Source of the DNA: CAZAMP01 sp964486455
Lineage (GTDB): Bacteria; Eisenbacteria; RBG-16-71-46; CAZAMP01
DNA length: 64,000 nt
Direction: 5' to 3'
Assembly (NCBI GenBank): GCA_964486455.1
Contig: CAZAMP010000022.1
Location: forward strand, 1 to 64,000
The notes beneath the pieces were generated by a model, which had not been told where the DNA came from, did not search any database, and saw nothing but the letters and a program-made list of their open reading frames with translations. This document shows positions 42,091-51,329 of the stretch, in pieces. Within the stretch, counting starts at the first letter, position 1, and every line of letters begins with the position of its first letter. The translations under genes and the position numbers were made by a program.

Positions 42091-44982
42091 ATGAATGACA
42101 TATCGAAAGACGCTAAGCGGATCTTCGCGGAAGCACTGAGACGAACAAACACCGAGGAGCGAACGGCATATCTCGAGGCCACATGCGGAGATGATATGTC
42201 ACTCAAGAGGGAGGTCGAGTCACTCCTCGATGCCTATGAGGATGTGGGTGACTTCCTCGACACGGCGGCCCTGGCTCCGGGTGTTCCTGCAGGTGACCTT
42301 CCCCAGATCGACAAGCCCGGGACGGTACTGGATCGCTACAAGCTGCTTCAGGTGATCGGGGAGGGCGGTTTCGGCGTCGTCTACATGGCCGAGCAGCAGG
42401 AGCCGATCCATCGGCGTGTCGCGCTCAAGATCATCAAGCTAGGCATGGACACCAAGCAGGTCATCGCCCGCTTCGAAGCGGAGCGACAGGCGCTCGCGCT
42501 GATGGATCATCCCAACATCGCGAAGGTTCTGGATGCGGGGGCCACCGAGACGGGTAGGCCGTACTTCGTGATGGAGCTGGTCAAGGGCGTGCCGATTACC
42601 GACTACTGCGACAAGAACCTGCTTGATACGCGGCAACGGCTAGCGCTCTTCGCCGATGTGTGCAACGCGGTTCAGCACGCGCATCACAAGGGGATCATCC
42701 ACCGTGACATCAAGCCGTCGAACGTCATGATCACGCTTCACGACGGCACGCCGGTACCGAAGATCATCGACTTCGGCATTGCCAAAGCGATCCAGCAACG
42801 TCTTACGGAGAAGACGCTCTTCACCGAGTTCCATCAGTTCATCGGCACGCCACAGTACATGAGCCCCGAGCAGGCTGAGCTCAGCGGGCTCGACATCGAC
42901 ACGCGGACGGATGTCTATTCCCTGGGTGTCCTGCTATATGAGCTGCTTACGGGCACCACGCCGTTCGAAGCCGAGGAGCTTCGGGGCGCCGCGTACGATG
43001 AGATCCGCAGGATCATCCGTGAGACCGATCCGCCCAAGCCGTCCACACGAGTGAACACGCTGGGCAACTCGCTCACGGATGTGGCCAAGCACCGTCACGT
43101 TCAACCCGGCAGGTTGAGGAAGCTGATCGCGGGCGACCTGGACTGGATCGCCATGAAGTCCCTGGAGAAAGACCGCACCCGTCGCTATGCGACCGCGAAC
43201 GAATTGGCCCAGGACGTCGGTCGCTATCTGACCAATGAAATGGTTCTGGCAGGTCCCCCGGGCACGATCTATCGCGCGCAGAAATGGGTCCGACGGCACA
43301 AGACATTCTCCACCATAGCCCTTGCCACACTGCTTGCGGCGGTCGTAGTCGGCGGTATCGCAACGTTGCGCCACCGCCAGGAGATCGCTCGTCTGACATC
43401 CGTTGCGGAGCAGGGGCTGACCAACGCCAGGGTGGCCATGGCGGAGGAGGACTACGCCGCGGTTCAACGAGAGCTGACCTACGTGAACAGCCAGTTTGAG
43501 GGGGAGGAGGGGTTTTCAGCTAGCTATCACGTTGCAGTTGACAGCCTGCTCAGCCGGGCGGAACTGATGCTGCGCTATCAGCGCTACGAATCGCTGGTTG
43601 AAAAGGCTCGCTACGTTGCTCAGCCGTTGGTGGGGCTACTGCCTGAGTATTGGAGCCTGACGGACCAAGAGTTGGCCGCGCGCCTGAAGGATGCCCGCGA
43701 TCGATGCAGGGAGCCGTTGGACGTCTTCAACGTGATCGGCAATCCCACATGGCTCGATGATCTCAAGCGACTTCCCCTGAGTCCTGATAGGGCGCGGTAT
43801 GTTCAGGACTCAGCGGCGGAAATGCTGTTCATGATGGCCGATGCGCAATATCGGATTGGAAGCCTGAGCATTGCGGCGACAGGAACCCCCGCGAAAGTGC
43901 GGGCAATTGATCACCTCAACCAAGTTGAGGCGCTGGCACCGAATCTGCGGGCTCTCTACGAATACCGCAGCACCTATCTGATGATGGTCGGCCGACACAA
44001 GTTGGCTGCCAAGGACGCGGCGCACGCGGAGACGGTTGAGCCATCGACGTGGGTCGATCACTGGCTACTGGCGCACAAGCTCTGGCCGGATGCGAAGGCC
44101 ACGATCGCGGAGCTGGAACGCGGCATCGCGCTCAAGGTCGACGACTACTGGACCTGGTATACGTGGGGGCTGGCCGCGGAAGGCCAAGAAGGCTACTCCG
44201 GGAGCCGGATCCATCACGCGATGAGCGTTTGCATCAACCTCAATCCCAGAGAGGCGGCGGGATGGATCGGTCGTGGGGCGTATGGCAGGAGACCGGGCCG
44301 GGCGGGAAGTGAGGCGGCAATCGCCGACATCACAAAAGGGCTGGAACTGACCGACGATCCGGGTATTCGAAGCCTGGCTCACTACTATCGAGGCGTCGTG
44401 CTCTCCGAAATGGGCGAGAGGGTCGCGGCGCTGCGGGACTTTTCGAGTGCGGTGGAATCGGAGTCGAACTTCCCCGGCAGTCTCGTCACCCGTGGTGAGC
44501 TCTACCTAAGGCTCGGCGATGAAGCGCGCGCGTACGCAGACTTCCGAGAGATCCTGGAGCGATTTCCCCGGCCCGCGAAGCCGAGCGAGTACATCTGGCG
44601 GATCCGGGCTCTTCGGCATCTGGAGGAGTGGGAGCAGATCATCGAGGAGTGCCGACTTCAAACTGAGCATCCCGGCAACTACTACGGCAATCACAAGATC
44701 CTCGCCTATTCGCACTACCGGTTGGGCCGATACGAGAAGGCGATCGAGATTCTCAGCGGCGACACCACGGCCGCGGCGTCCTTCGTTCTTTCGATGGTCC
44801 ATTGGAAGCTGGGCAAGAGAGAGGAAGCCCGCGCACTCTATCGAAGGGGTGCGGATCTGATCGCACAGAAGGGAGCGGTTGTGCCGTCCGATAGCCAGCT
44901 CAGCGTCTATGAGTCCGAAGCGGCCGACGTGATCGGCATCCCTGAGTCCACAAGGCCGAGATCGATGGATCAGGGGCGGTGA
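42091..44982 (+). CDS. Membrane Ser/Thr protein kinase with TPR sensor region
   Basis: Hanks-type kinase, 963 aa. The catalytic domain spans about residues 80-370: glycine loop GEGGFGVVY, VALKIIK lysine, catalytic HRDIKPSNV, DFGIAK and the substrate-binding GTPQYMSPEQAELSG. One membrane helix follows (about residues 407-425, FSTIALATLLAAVVVGGIA). The roughly 530-residue C-terminal part has TPR-like helices and would lie outside the cytoplasm. The upstream ECF sigma factor is the likely target. It has a weak Shine-Dalgarno; two TPR genes follow at 28 bases. Confidence 0.9.
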   Translation: MNDISKDAKRIFAEALRRTNTEERTAYLEATCGDDMSLKREVESLLDAYEDVGDFLDTAALAPGVPAGDLPQIDKPGTVLDRYKLLQVIGEGGFGVVYMAEQQEPIHRRVALKIIKLGMDTKQVIARFEAERQALALMDHPNIAKVLDAGATETGRPYFVMELVKGVPITDYCDKNLLDTRQRLALFADVCNAVQHAHHKGIIHRDIKPSNVMITLHDGTPVPKIIDFGIAKAIQQRLTEKTLFTEFHQFIGTPQYMSPEQAELSGLDIDTRTDVYSLGVLLYELLTGTTPFEAEELRGAAYDEIRRIIRETDPPKPSTRVNTLGNSLTDVAKHRHVQPGRLRKLIAGDLDWIAMKSLEKDRTRRYATANELAQDVGRYLTNEMVLAGPPGTIYRAQKWVRRHKTFSTIALATLLAAVVVGGIATLRHRQEIARLTSVAEQGLTNARVAMAEEDYAAVQRELTYVNSQFEGEEGFSASYHVAVDSLLSRAELMLRYQRYESLVEKARYVAQPLVGLLPEYWSLTDQELAARLKDARDRCREPLDVFNVIGNPTWLDDLKRLPLSPDRARYVQDSAAEMLFMMADAQYRIGSLSIAATGTPAKVRAIDHLNQVEALAPNLRALYEYRSTYLMMVGRHKLAAKDAAHAETVEPSTWVDHWLLAHKLWPDAKATIAELERGIALKVDDYWTWYTWGLAAEGQEGYSGSRIHHAMSVCINLNPREAAGWIGRGAYGRRPGRAGSEAAIADITKGLELTDDPGIRSLAHYYRGVVLSEMGERVAALRDFSSAVESESNFPGSLVTRGELYLRLGDEARAYADFREILERFPRPAKPSEYIWRIRALRHLEEWEQIIEECRLQTEHPGNYYGNHKILAYSHYRLGRYEKAIEILSGDTTAAASFVLSMVHWKLGKREEARALYRRGADLIAQKGAVVPSDSQLSVYESEAADVIGIPESTRPRSMDQGR

Positions 44983-45010
44983 TGCGCCTACTTCTCCAAG
45001 GAGATGTCCG

Positions 45011-46117
45011 ATGATATGGCAAGCGATCCGGAAGCTGCCCGCGGCCCTCATCTGCGTGGTCTGCGTTGTTTCGTGGCTATCCTGTACCTCGACAGAAGAG
45101 CCCGGAGTGGTCGAGGTCGCGTACGAACTGAGGATGAACGGCAAGCTGAATGAGGCGAAGAAGAACCTCGAAGATGCTCTGGCCAAAAACCCCGAATACG
45201 CGGCGGGTCACTACGAGTTCTCGAGACTCAAGCTCCACGAGGCGCTCGGAAGCAACCCGCGAGACCAGTTGCCACGGCTGCTGAGCGAGGCACAGAAATC
45301 GATAGATCAAGCTGTTGAGCTGGATCCGGAGAGCGTGATCTATCCTTTCTTTGCCGGGCAAATCGGTTTCATGCTTTCTTACCTGGCGATGAACATGGGC
45401 GAATCGGATGTGCAGGAGAGGATTGCCCGAACCTGTGATGCTTTCGTGTCCGTGCTGCAGCTGAAGCCCGACTATCACGAGGCGAAGCTCAATCTTGTCG
45501 AGCTCTACGGTCTATTGCCGGCGGAGATGGGTGGCGACAAGTCAAAGGCAGAAACCTACCTGTCCGAGCTGGCGAAGTCAGATGAGGTCTACGGCATGAA
45601 GGCGCGCTCGATTCTCGACGAGGTGAGTGTCGCGGACTGGGGGGCGCTACACGAGAAGTATCCCGGTCGCACGGATGTTCTCGAGGAGCTGGGAAAGGCA
45701 CACCTGCGCGAAGGAAACGTCAGCGAGGCGGGCAAGTGCTTCGATGAGGTCGTCGAGATCGACCCGAGCGAATTGACACTCTTCCTGGATCTCGGCAGGT
45801 TTCACTTCATCCATGTCATGGAGCTCTTCATGTCGGAGGAGAAGGAGGAGCTGCCAATCCATCTGGCGGCCGCGGAAGCCGCAGTGCTCAGATACCTGGA
45901 GGCCGAACATCCGGCCCCGATGAAAGCATACGCGCTTAGGATGCTCTCGAAAGTGAAGCATGCAGCCGGGGACAAGGAGGCGCGTGACCGGCTTGTGGAA
46001 GAGGCAAAAGAGTTGGATCCGTATCATTCAAGGGTAACCGGGAACCCGTCGATTGCGCTCTTCACCCCTCCGGGGACGCTGGCGCGCGGTCATCGCTATC
46101 TAACCCGGCCGTTCTGA
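45011..46117 (+). CDS. Exported TPR protein, paralogue 1 (probable lipoprotein)
   Basis: Protein of 368 aa with a leader ending WLSC (Cys25), a somewhat unusual lipobox. The body has TPR-like units: AYELRMNGKLNEAKKNLEDALAKNP near the N-terminus, SIDQAVELDPES and LGKAHLREGNVSEAGKCFDEVVEIDP. It is about 45 percent alike throughout to the next gene, including the C-terminal SRVTGNPSIALFTPP/HRYLTRPF. Probable partner of the kinase at 42091. Confidence 0.8.
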   Translation: MIWQAIRKLPAALICVVCVVSWLSCTSTEEPGVVEVAYELRMNGKLNEAKKNLEDALAKNPEYAAGHYEFSRLKLHEALGSNPRDQLPRLLSEAQKSIDQAVELDPESVIYPFFAGQIGFMLSYLAMNMGESDVQERIARTCDAFVSVLQLKPDYHEAKLNLVELYGLLPAEMGGDKSKAETYLSELAKSDEVYGMKARSILDEVSVADWGALHEKYPGRTDVLEELGKAHLREGNVSEAGKCFDEVVEIDPSELTLFLDLGRFHFIHVMELFMSEEKEELPIHLAAAEAAVLRYLEAEHPAPMKAYALRMLSKVKHAAGDKEARDRLVEEAKELDPYHSRVTGNPSIALFTPPGTLARGHRYLTRPF

Positions 46118-46157
46118 TGTCCGCCGGAGGCACTACCCGATTTTCAGGGGGAGAGTC

Positions 46158-47267
46158 ATGACGACACGAAGCGTTGGAAGAGCAGCGTGTGTGTGCGCCT
46201 GCGTTGCTGCCGCTCTGGCATCCGTGACGTTTGCGCAGGCGGATCAGCCGGAGCCGTTGCGATCGGCCCAGGCCGCCTTCGAACTGAGACTGAACGGCAA
46301 GCTGGATGATGCCAAGCGGCTTCTCGAAGAGGTGCTGTCGAAGAACCCCGACGATGCGGCGAGCCACTACGAGTTGGCGAGGCTGAAGATCCACATGGTG
46401 CTCGGGAACCCGAGGGAGCTGCAGGCTCTTCTTCCTGAGGCCCAGCAGTCGATCGATCAAGCGGTCGAGAAGGATCCGGACAACGCGGCCTACTCGCTGT
46501 TCGCCGGACGCGTGGGCTTCTTTCGTGGTTATCTGGCGATGCAAAAGGGCGGGGAGGGAGCGACGGAGCAATTCGCGGCGAGCTGCGCCGCGTTCGAAAA
46601 CGCGCACCGGCTCGAGCCGGGCCATCGCACCGTCCTGCTCTATCTCATCGAACTCTATGGCGGTATGCCGACGGAGATGGGGGGCGATTCATCCAAGGCC
46701 GCGGCTTTCATGGCCAGCTTGGATGAGACGAATGTGATCACCCGTATGAAGGCGCGCTCGCTACTCGATGACGTAGGTGTCTCAGAGTGGAGGACGATCC
46801 TCGAATCGCACCCGGGCAACACGGAGGTCCTCGATGAGTTGGGGAAAGCCTACCTCGACGAGGAAGACGTGGTCGAAGCGGCAAAGTACTTCGAAGAAGC
46901 CGTTTCGATCGATCCTGGTATGATGTATCTCTTCATGGATTTGGGGAGGTACCATGTCTTCGGTTCGATCGCGGCCATGCAAACGAAGGACCAGGAGACG
47001 CTTCAGACACACCTGGCGGCTGCGGACAAGGCGATCAGCCGATACATAGTCTCCGAGCCTTCCACACCCATGAAGGCGTACGCAATGGGGCTGCTGGCCA
47101 AGGTGAAGCAGCGAAGCGGCCAGTCGGACGAGGCCGAGCGCCTGCGTAAAGAGGCGAAAGCGATGGATCCCCACCACTCGAGAGCAACCGGAAGTCCGCC
47201 GGTGGAGCTATTCGCGCCGCCGAGTGAACTCTCGCAAGACCATCAATATTTGGCACGGCGGTACTAG
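46158..47267 (+). CDS. Exported TPR protein, paralogue 2
   Basis: Protein of 369 aa with a cleavable signal peptide (ending ASVTFAQA) rather than a lipobox. The same TPR layout and C-terminal SRATGSPPVELFAPP...HQYLARRY as paralogue 1 show a tandem duplication. GGGGGAG lies upstream of the ATG. If paralogue 1 is membrane-held, this copy would be a soluble periplasmic form. Confidence 0.8.
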   Translation: MTTRSVGRAACVCACVAAALASVTFAQADQPEPLRSAQAAFELRLNGKLDDAKRLLEEVLSKNPDDAASHYELARLKIHMVLGNPRELQALLPEAQQSIDQAVEKDPDNAAYSLFAGRVGFFRGYLAMQKGGEGATEQFAASCAAFENAHRLEPGHRTVLLYLIELYGGMPTEMGGDSSKAAAFMASLDETNVITRMKARSLLDDVGVSEWRTILESHPGNTEVLDELGKAYLDEEDVVEAAKYFEEAVSIDPGMMYLFMDLGRYHVFGSIAAMQTKDQETLQTHLAAADKAISRYIVSEPSTPMKAYAMGLLAKVKQRSGQSDEAERLRKEAKAMDPHHSRATGSPPVELFAPPSELSQDHQYLARRY

Positions 47268-47288
47268 TATCTGCTCCAGACGCCAAGT

Positions 47289-47528
47289 ATGCTGCTGTTC
47301 ACGCCGTTGGGGGGCATTGAGTTGACACCCAACGGCTTTCGACTACTCGAGTCGCTGCTTCCCGTCACTGCTCACCTGCATCCGACCGGGGACACCGACG
47401 TCGGTCGGCACGAGGTCGAGTGGAACGGTCGCGACGCGAGAGGCGAGAGTGTGGGCTCGGGAACCTATCTGGTCCGGCTGCGCGTGAACGAGTTCGTGGA
47501 GGCCGAGCGTCTAGTCTTGCTGCGCTGA
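47289..47528 (+). pseudogene. Orphan C-terminal sorting-domain fragment (T9SS/FlgD-Ig-like)
   Basis: A 79-codon frame whose last 45 residues (VGRHEVEWNGRDARGESVGSG... RLVLLR) match the C-terminal sorting domain of the protein encoded at 49787 (MGRHEVEWDGRDADGRGVASG... LILLR). No signal peptide, repeat or passenger domain is present, so it is probably the 3' remnant of a deleted secreted-protein gene. Confidence 0.7.
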
Positions 47529-47552
47529 AGTGGATGCCCGGCGGGAACGTTC

Positions 47553-48452
47553 CTAGCCGACGGTGATGAAACCCTCGGCAACCAGTACGCACGCCCCTCC
47601 GACTGCCGTCTTGACGACGGTCCCGTTCTCCTTCTTGGCCTCGGCGTACAACACGCTCGGGCGCCCCATCTCCACGCCTTGCGCGATGCGCCACTGGAAG
47701 CGGCCGTTCGGGGCCTCGTCATGGTGGCTCAGAATGCCGGCAAGCGCGCAGTTCGCGCTTCCTGTCGCGGGATCCTCCGGCACGCCTTCCAGCGGTGCGA
47801 AGACTCGGGCCCGGATGTCGACGTCGTCGCCACTGCGCACATACAGATGGATGTTCGCCGACCCGCCTTCTCTCACCAGAGCGTGCAGCTTCTTCGGATC
47901 GATCTCGGCGCGCCGCAGGCAGTCGCGGTCCTTCAGTTCAGTGAATAGGAAGGGCAGGCCGACGGAAGCCACCGTGGGATGGTGCGTATCGGTGATGATG
48001 TCACTCGGGTCGAGTGACACGGCCGCCGCCAGAGACTGTGGAGTTGTGATCGCACCCAACGACAGCTTTTCGGGTGCCGCCATTCGGCAGATGAGCGGTT
48101 TTCCCGGAGACTTCGAGATCGACACGGGGACGAGCCCCGCCTTTTCCTCGAAGTAGACCTGCATCGTCGAACCGATCTCACCGAACTCGCCGGACGTCGC
48201 GAGCGCGAAGGCGGTTCCGATATTGGGATGGCCGGAGAAGGGCACTTCCGTTGTTGGTGTGAAGATGCGCACCTTGCGCGTATGTCCGGCCTCCGCCGGA
48301 AACACGAACGTTGTCTCGGAGAGGTTGAATTCCCGTGCGATCTTCTGCATCTTCTCGTCGCCCAGGCCTTCGGCATTGGGGAGTACGGCAAGCTGGTTTC
48401 CGCCGAAGCGTGTATCGGTGAAGATATCGCACAGAAAGTACTGGTAGCGCAT
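47553..48452 (-). CDS. PhzF-family protein
   Basis: Cytoplasmic protein of 299 aa with the diaminopimelate-epimerase-like double fold of the PhzF family. N-terminal DIFTDTRFGGNQLAVLP, catalytic-site Glu in FNLSETTFVF, PFSGHPNIGTAFAL, and C-terminal EDPATGSANCALAGIL are all family motifs. ATG 48452 has GGAGGG upstream. The real substrate of non-phenazine members is unknown; this is not evidence of phenazine synthesis. Confidence 0.92.
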   Translation of the reverse strand: MRYQYFLCDIFTDTRFGGNQLAVLPNAEGLGDEKMQKIAREFNLSETTFVFPAEAGHTRKVRIFTPTTEVPFSGHPNIGTAFALATSGEFGEIGSTMQVYFEEKAGLVPVSISKSPGKPLICRMAAPEKLSLGAITTPQSLAAAVSLDPSDIITDTHHPTVASVGLPFLFTELKDRDCLRRAEIDPKKLHALVREGGSANIHLYVRSGDDVDIRARVFAPLEGVPEDPATGSANCALAGILSHHDEAPNGRFQWRIAQGVEMGRPSVLYAEAKKENGTVVKTAVGGACVLVAEGFITVG

Positions 48453-48571
48453 GGCCGGCCGACCCTCCCGGGATTCGTGTGCGATGATCCCACGTGCACG
48501 TGCACGTGCAGGGAACAGTCTATCAGTCGATGAGCCGCCGGCAAGGCGGGAAAAGGGCCGTACCGCCGGGA

Positions 48572-49486
48572 CTACCTGAACAGCGCCTTGACCTCTCCCC
48601 ACGAGGCCGGCTTGATCGGCACCTGACAGGCGATGCCCTCGTGAACGTAGATCATGTCGTTGCCCGTGCCGACGGTCCAGATCACTCCGGCGTTGTTGGA
48701 GGTGATGCCGTTCACGTCGGGGCCGGCCGCGGGAGCCGACGTTTCGGGAAGTGCCGGCATTGCGGTGTGGTGGTTGAACACGCCGCTTCCCAGATCGGCG
48801 ATGAAGAACTCCTCTAGGCACGTGTCGTAGTCGATGCCCGCCCAGGTGCCGCCGCCAGGGACCGCTTGCACGCTGTTCTGCACCCACTCGCCGCCGTCGA
48901 GCAGGCTTATGTTGTGCAGGTTGCCTTCGTTGTCGGTCACCCAGAAGTTGCCGGCGCCGTCATCGCTGATGCCGAGGATCATGTTGATATGCGCGTTCTC
49001 GTTGGTGTTCTGGAGCCCATCCACGAACCACCAACCGAGCAATGCGCCGGACACGCGATCGAGTCGATAGATGAGATCGTCGACCATGTACTGGTCACCC
49101 TCGAAATCGGTCAGATAGAGATCGTCTCCGATGACAGCGACGCCGTCTTGATTGCCGTCGGTGGTCAGGTGGAAGGCCTGGATGTTGATCGAGCGTATGA
49201 GATCGTGCGGGGGTTCGACATCGATGAGCAAAAGCTCACCGCCATCCTCATTGCCCAGCCAGATACCATTCTCATCCGCGTCGAAGGCGAGCCCGATGGG
49301 CATCAGGTTGTCCGCGGGGAACGAATCGGTGACGGTCCCGAACGCCATCGCCCGGCCGGCCGTGAACGGGTGGGTCGAGTTGACGCGTTGCCATTCGGTA
49401 AATGAGTTGATTTCCTCGGCGGGCGCGCCGCTCGCGAAGATCGCGAAGAGCATGCTCGGCCAGAACGCATGTCCGCAACGTGACAT
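48572..49486 (-). CDS. Secreted propeller-like protein with WGEVKALFR C-terminus
   Basis: Secreted protein of 304 aa with a signal peptide (MLFAIFASGAPAEE). The body repeats beta-propeller-like strands rich in Asp/Asn (IGLAFDADENGIWLGNEDG, VAVIGDDLYLTDFEGDQ, ILGISDDGAGNFWVTDNEGN). The C-terminus ends SWGEVKALFR, a short motif that could be a sorting or anchoring tag. ATG 49486 has AAGGAG eight bases upstream. Function not recognised. Confidence 0.75.
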   Translation of the reverse strand: MSRCGHAFWPSMLFAIFASGAPAEEINSFTEWQRVNSTHPFTAGRAMAFGTVTDSFPADNLMPIGLAFDADENGIWLGNEDGGELLLIDVEPPHDLIRSINIQAFHLTTDGNQDGVAVIGDDLYLTDFEGDQYMVDDLIYRLDRVSGALLGWWFVDGLQNTNENAHINMILGISDDGAGNFWVTDNEGNLHNISLLDGGEWVQNSVQAVPGGGTWAGIDYDTCLEEFFIADLGSGVFNHHTAMPALPETSAPAAGPDVNGITSNNAGVIWTVGTGNDMIYVHEGIACQVPIKPASWGEVKALFR

Positions 49487-49786
49487 GTTCTCATCTCCTT
49501 CCGTGCTGTCCCAACAGGCTGTTGGCACGTACCGTTCCCATCATCGACAACCAGCGACGCCGAGTATACAGACCACACCCATTCCTCACCCGGATTATCT
49601 CCTGTTTGCGGAGGTAGAAGCGAGTTTCAGACGTATTCCATGGTTGCGAAGGAGACGAATGGGCCTCTGCCACATTTCTGCAACATTCGCGTGGTATAGT
49701 TATGCTGATCCAACACTGGTAGTCGAGCTGGAGGCTCGAGGCCGGATCGATCTGGCGACGGCACTCCGAACACCAAGGAGACATTG
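49487..49786. other. Divergent intergenic region
   Basis: The 300 bases between two outward-facing secreted-protein genes hold no gene. The right half is AT-richer and contains TATAGT at about 49694 as a candidate -10 for the rightward gene, without a clear -35 box. It should carry both promoters. Confidence 0.4.
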
Positions 49787-51316
49787 ATGCGGTGGACCAT
49801 CCTGGGGGCACTTCTCGTGCTCGGTACGGCAACGGTGGCGTGGGCGGACGAGCCTTGTGTCGGTGAGACGTTGGTCTCACCCCTCAGTTCGAACAACAGC
49901 TATCTGATTGATATGGACCTCAATGTCCTCAAGACATGGCACGGCAGCAACAGACCGGCCAGTATCGCCTATCTGTTGGAAGACGGCTCCATATTGCGGC
50001 CGTGCAGGGACGCCGGCGGCGACTTCAACGGCGGTGCCAGCGGTGGGAGACTCCAGCGCTACGATGAGGACGACGTGTTGACTTGGGACTACTACTTCTC
50101 AACGTACGACCATCAGCAGCACCACGACATTGAACCCATGCCTAACGGCAACGTTCTTTTGATCGCTTGGGAGCGTAAGACCCGCACAGAGGCGATCGCC
50201 GCGGGCCGCCAGAACATCAGCGGGGAGATGTGGCCGACGATGATCGCCGAGATCGAGCCGGTCGGGGCCTCGGGTGGGAACGTAGTCTGGGAATGGCACG
50301 CATGGGATCATTTGATTCAGGATGCGGATCCCTCCAAGGACAACTACGGCGTCGTGGGTGACCATCCCGAGCTGTTGGATGTAAACCTCGGTTACGTCAC
50401 CCAGGGGGATTGGATACACGCCAATGCAATCGACTACAATCCGGAACTCGATCAGATCACGTTCTGCTCGCATTTCCTGCATGAGCTCTACGTCATCGAT
50501 CACAGCACGACGACGGAGGAGGCGGCCGGACATAGCGGCGGAAACAGTGGAATGGGAGGTGACATCCTGTACCGCTGGGGAAATCCGCAGAACTACGACG
50601 CCGGCGATTCGGGTGACCGCGTCTTCTACGTGGTGCACGGTGTGAACTGGATCGATACCGGTCTCCCCGGGGCGGGAAACCTCTTGATCTTCAACAACGG
50701 GGATCGGTCGGGGAGCTCGAACGACTACTCGAGCGTTGAAGAAATCACACCGCCGCTCAACGGGTACAACTATGACCACACTCCGGGAGAACCGTACGGC
50801 CCGGAGACACAGACGTGGATCTATCAGGATCCCGGTACGTTTTACGCCAATCATCTCTCCGGCACCTTCCGGCTGGCGAACGGAAACACGCTCATTACGG
50901 AGGGAACGAGCGGCTACACATTCGAAGTGACCTCGGCGGGGGAAGTCGTGTGGGACTATGACATTTCGGGCGAACTCGCACGCGCTCCGCGCTACAACAT
51001 GGAAGCAATCGGCGTACCCACGAACAACTCGGTGCCGTCAGCCGGCCGATTGTTCAAGAACTACCCCAATCCATTCAATCCGATGACGTGGATTCCGTTC
51101 GAGCTGAATAGCCCGGGAACGGCTCGATTGGAAGTCTTCGACACGCAGGGCAAGCTGCTGAAGACTCTGGCGGATGATGAGTTCGATATGGGTCGACACG
51201 AGGTCGAATGGGACGGACGTGATGCGGACGGGCGCGGAGTGGCCTCGGGTCTCTATCTCGTGAGACTGACGGTGGCCGGAGCCACGGAAGCCGAGCGCCT
51301 CATTCTGCTCCGCTGA
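49787..51316 (+). CDS. Secreted arylsulfotransferase-like protein with T9SS-type C-terminal domain
   Basis: Protein of 509 aa with a signal peptide (ends VAWAD). A propeller of the arylsulfotransferase (ASST) type follows with HHDIEPMPNGNVLLIAWE, GNVVWEWHAWDHL, HANAIDYNPELDQITF and RLANGNTLITEG. From about residue 424 a sorting domain begins with NYPNPFNPMTWIPFEL and ends LYLVRLTV...LILLR, the type IX secretion pattern. ATG 49787 has AAGGAG six bases upstream. The sulfotransferase reaction is inferred from family only. The CotH gene follows after 13 bases. Confidence 0.88.
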   Translation: MRWTILGALLVLGTATVAWADEPCVGETLVSPLSSNNSYLIDMDLNVLKTWHGSNRPASIAYLLEDGSILRPCRDAGGDFNGGASGGRLQRYDEDDVLTWDYYFSTYDHQQHHDIEPMPNGNVLLIAWERKTRTEAIAAGRQNISGEMWPTMIAEIEPVGASGGNVVWEWHAWDHLIQDADPSKDNYGVVGDHPELLDVNLGYVTQGDWIHANAIDYNPELDQITFCSHFLHELYVIDHSTTTEEAAGHSGGNSGMGGDILYRWGNPQNYDAGDSGDRVFYVVHGVNWIDTGLPGAGNLLIFNNGDRSGSSNDYSSVEEITPPLNGYNYDHTPGEPYGPETQTWIYQDPGTFYANHLSGTFRLANGNTLITEGTSGYTFEVTSAGEVVWDYDISGELARAPRYNMEAIGVPTNNSVPSAGRLFKNYPNPFNPMTWIPFELNSPGTARLEVFDTQGKLLKTLADDEFDMGRHEVEWDGRDADGRGVASGLYLVRLTVAGATEAERLILLR

Positions 51317-51329
51317 CGCTGGGTGAGTC

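Noticed and set aside
47553..48452. PhzF-like gene as sign of a phenazine pathway
   Set aside because: No other phz gene is nearby and PhzF-family members are widespread with other roles.
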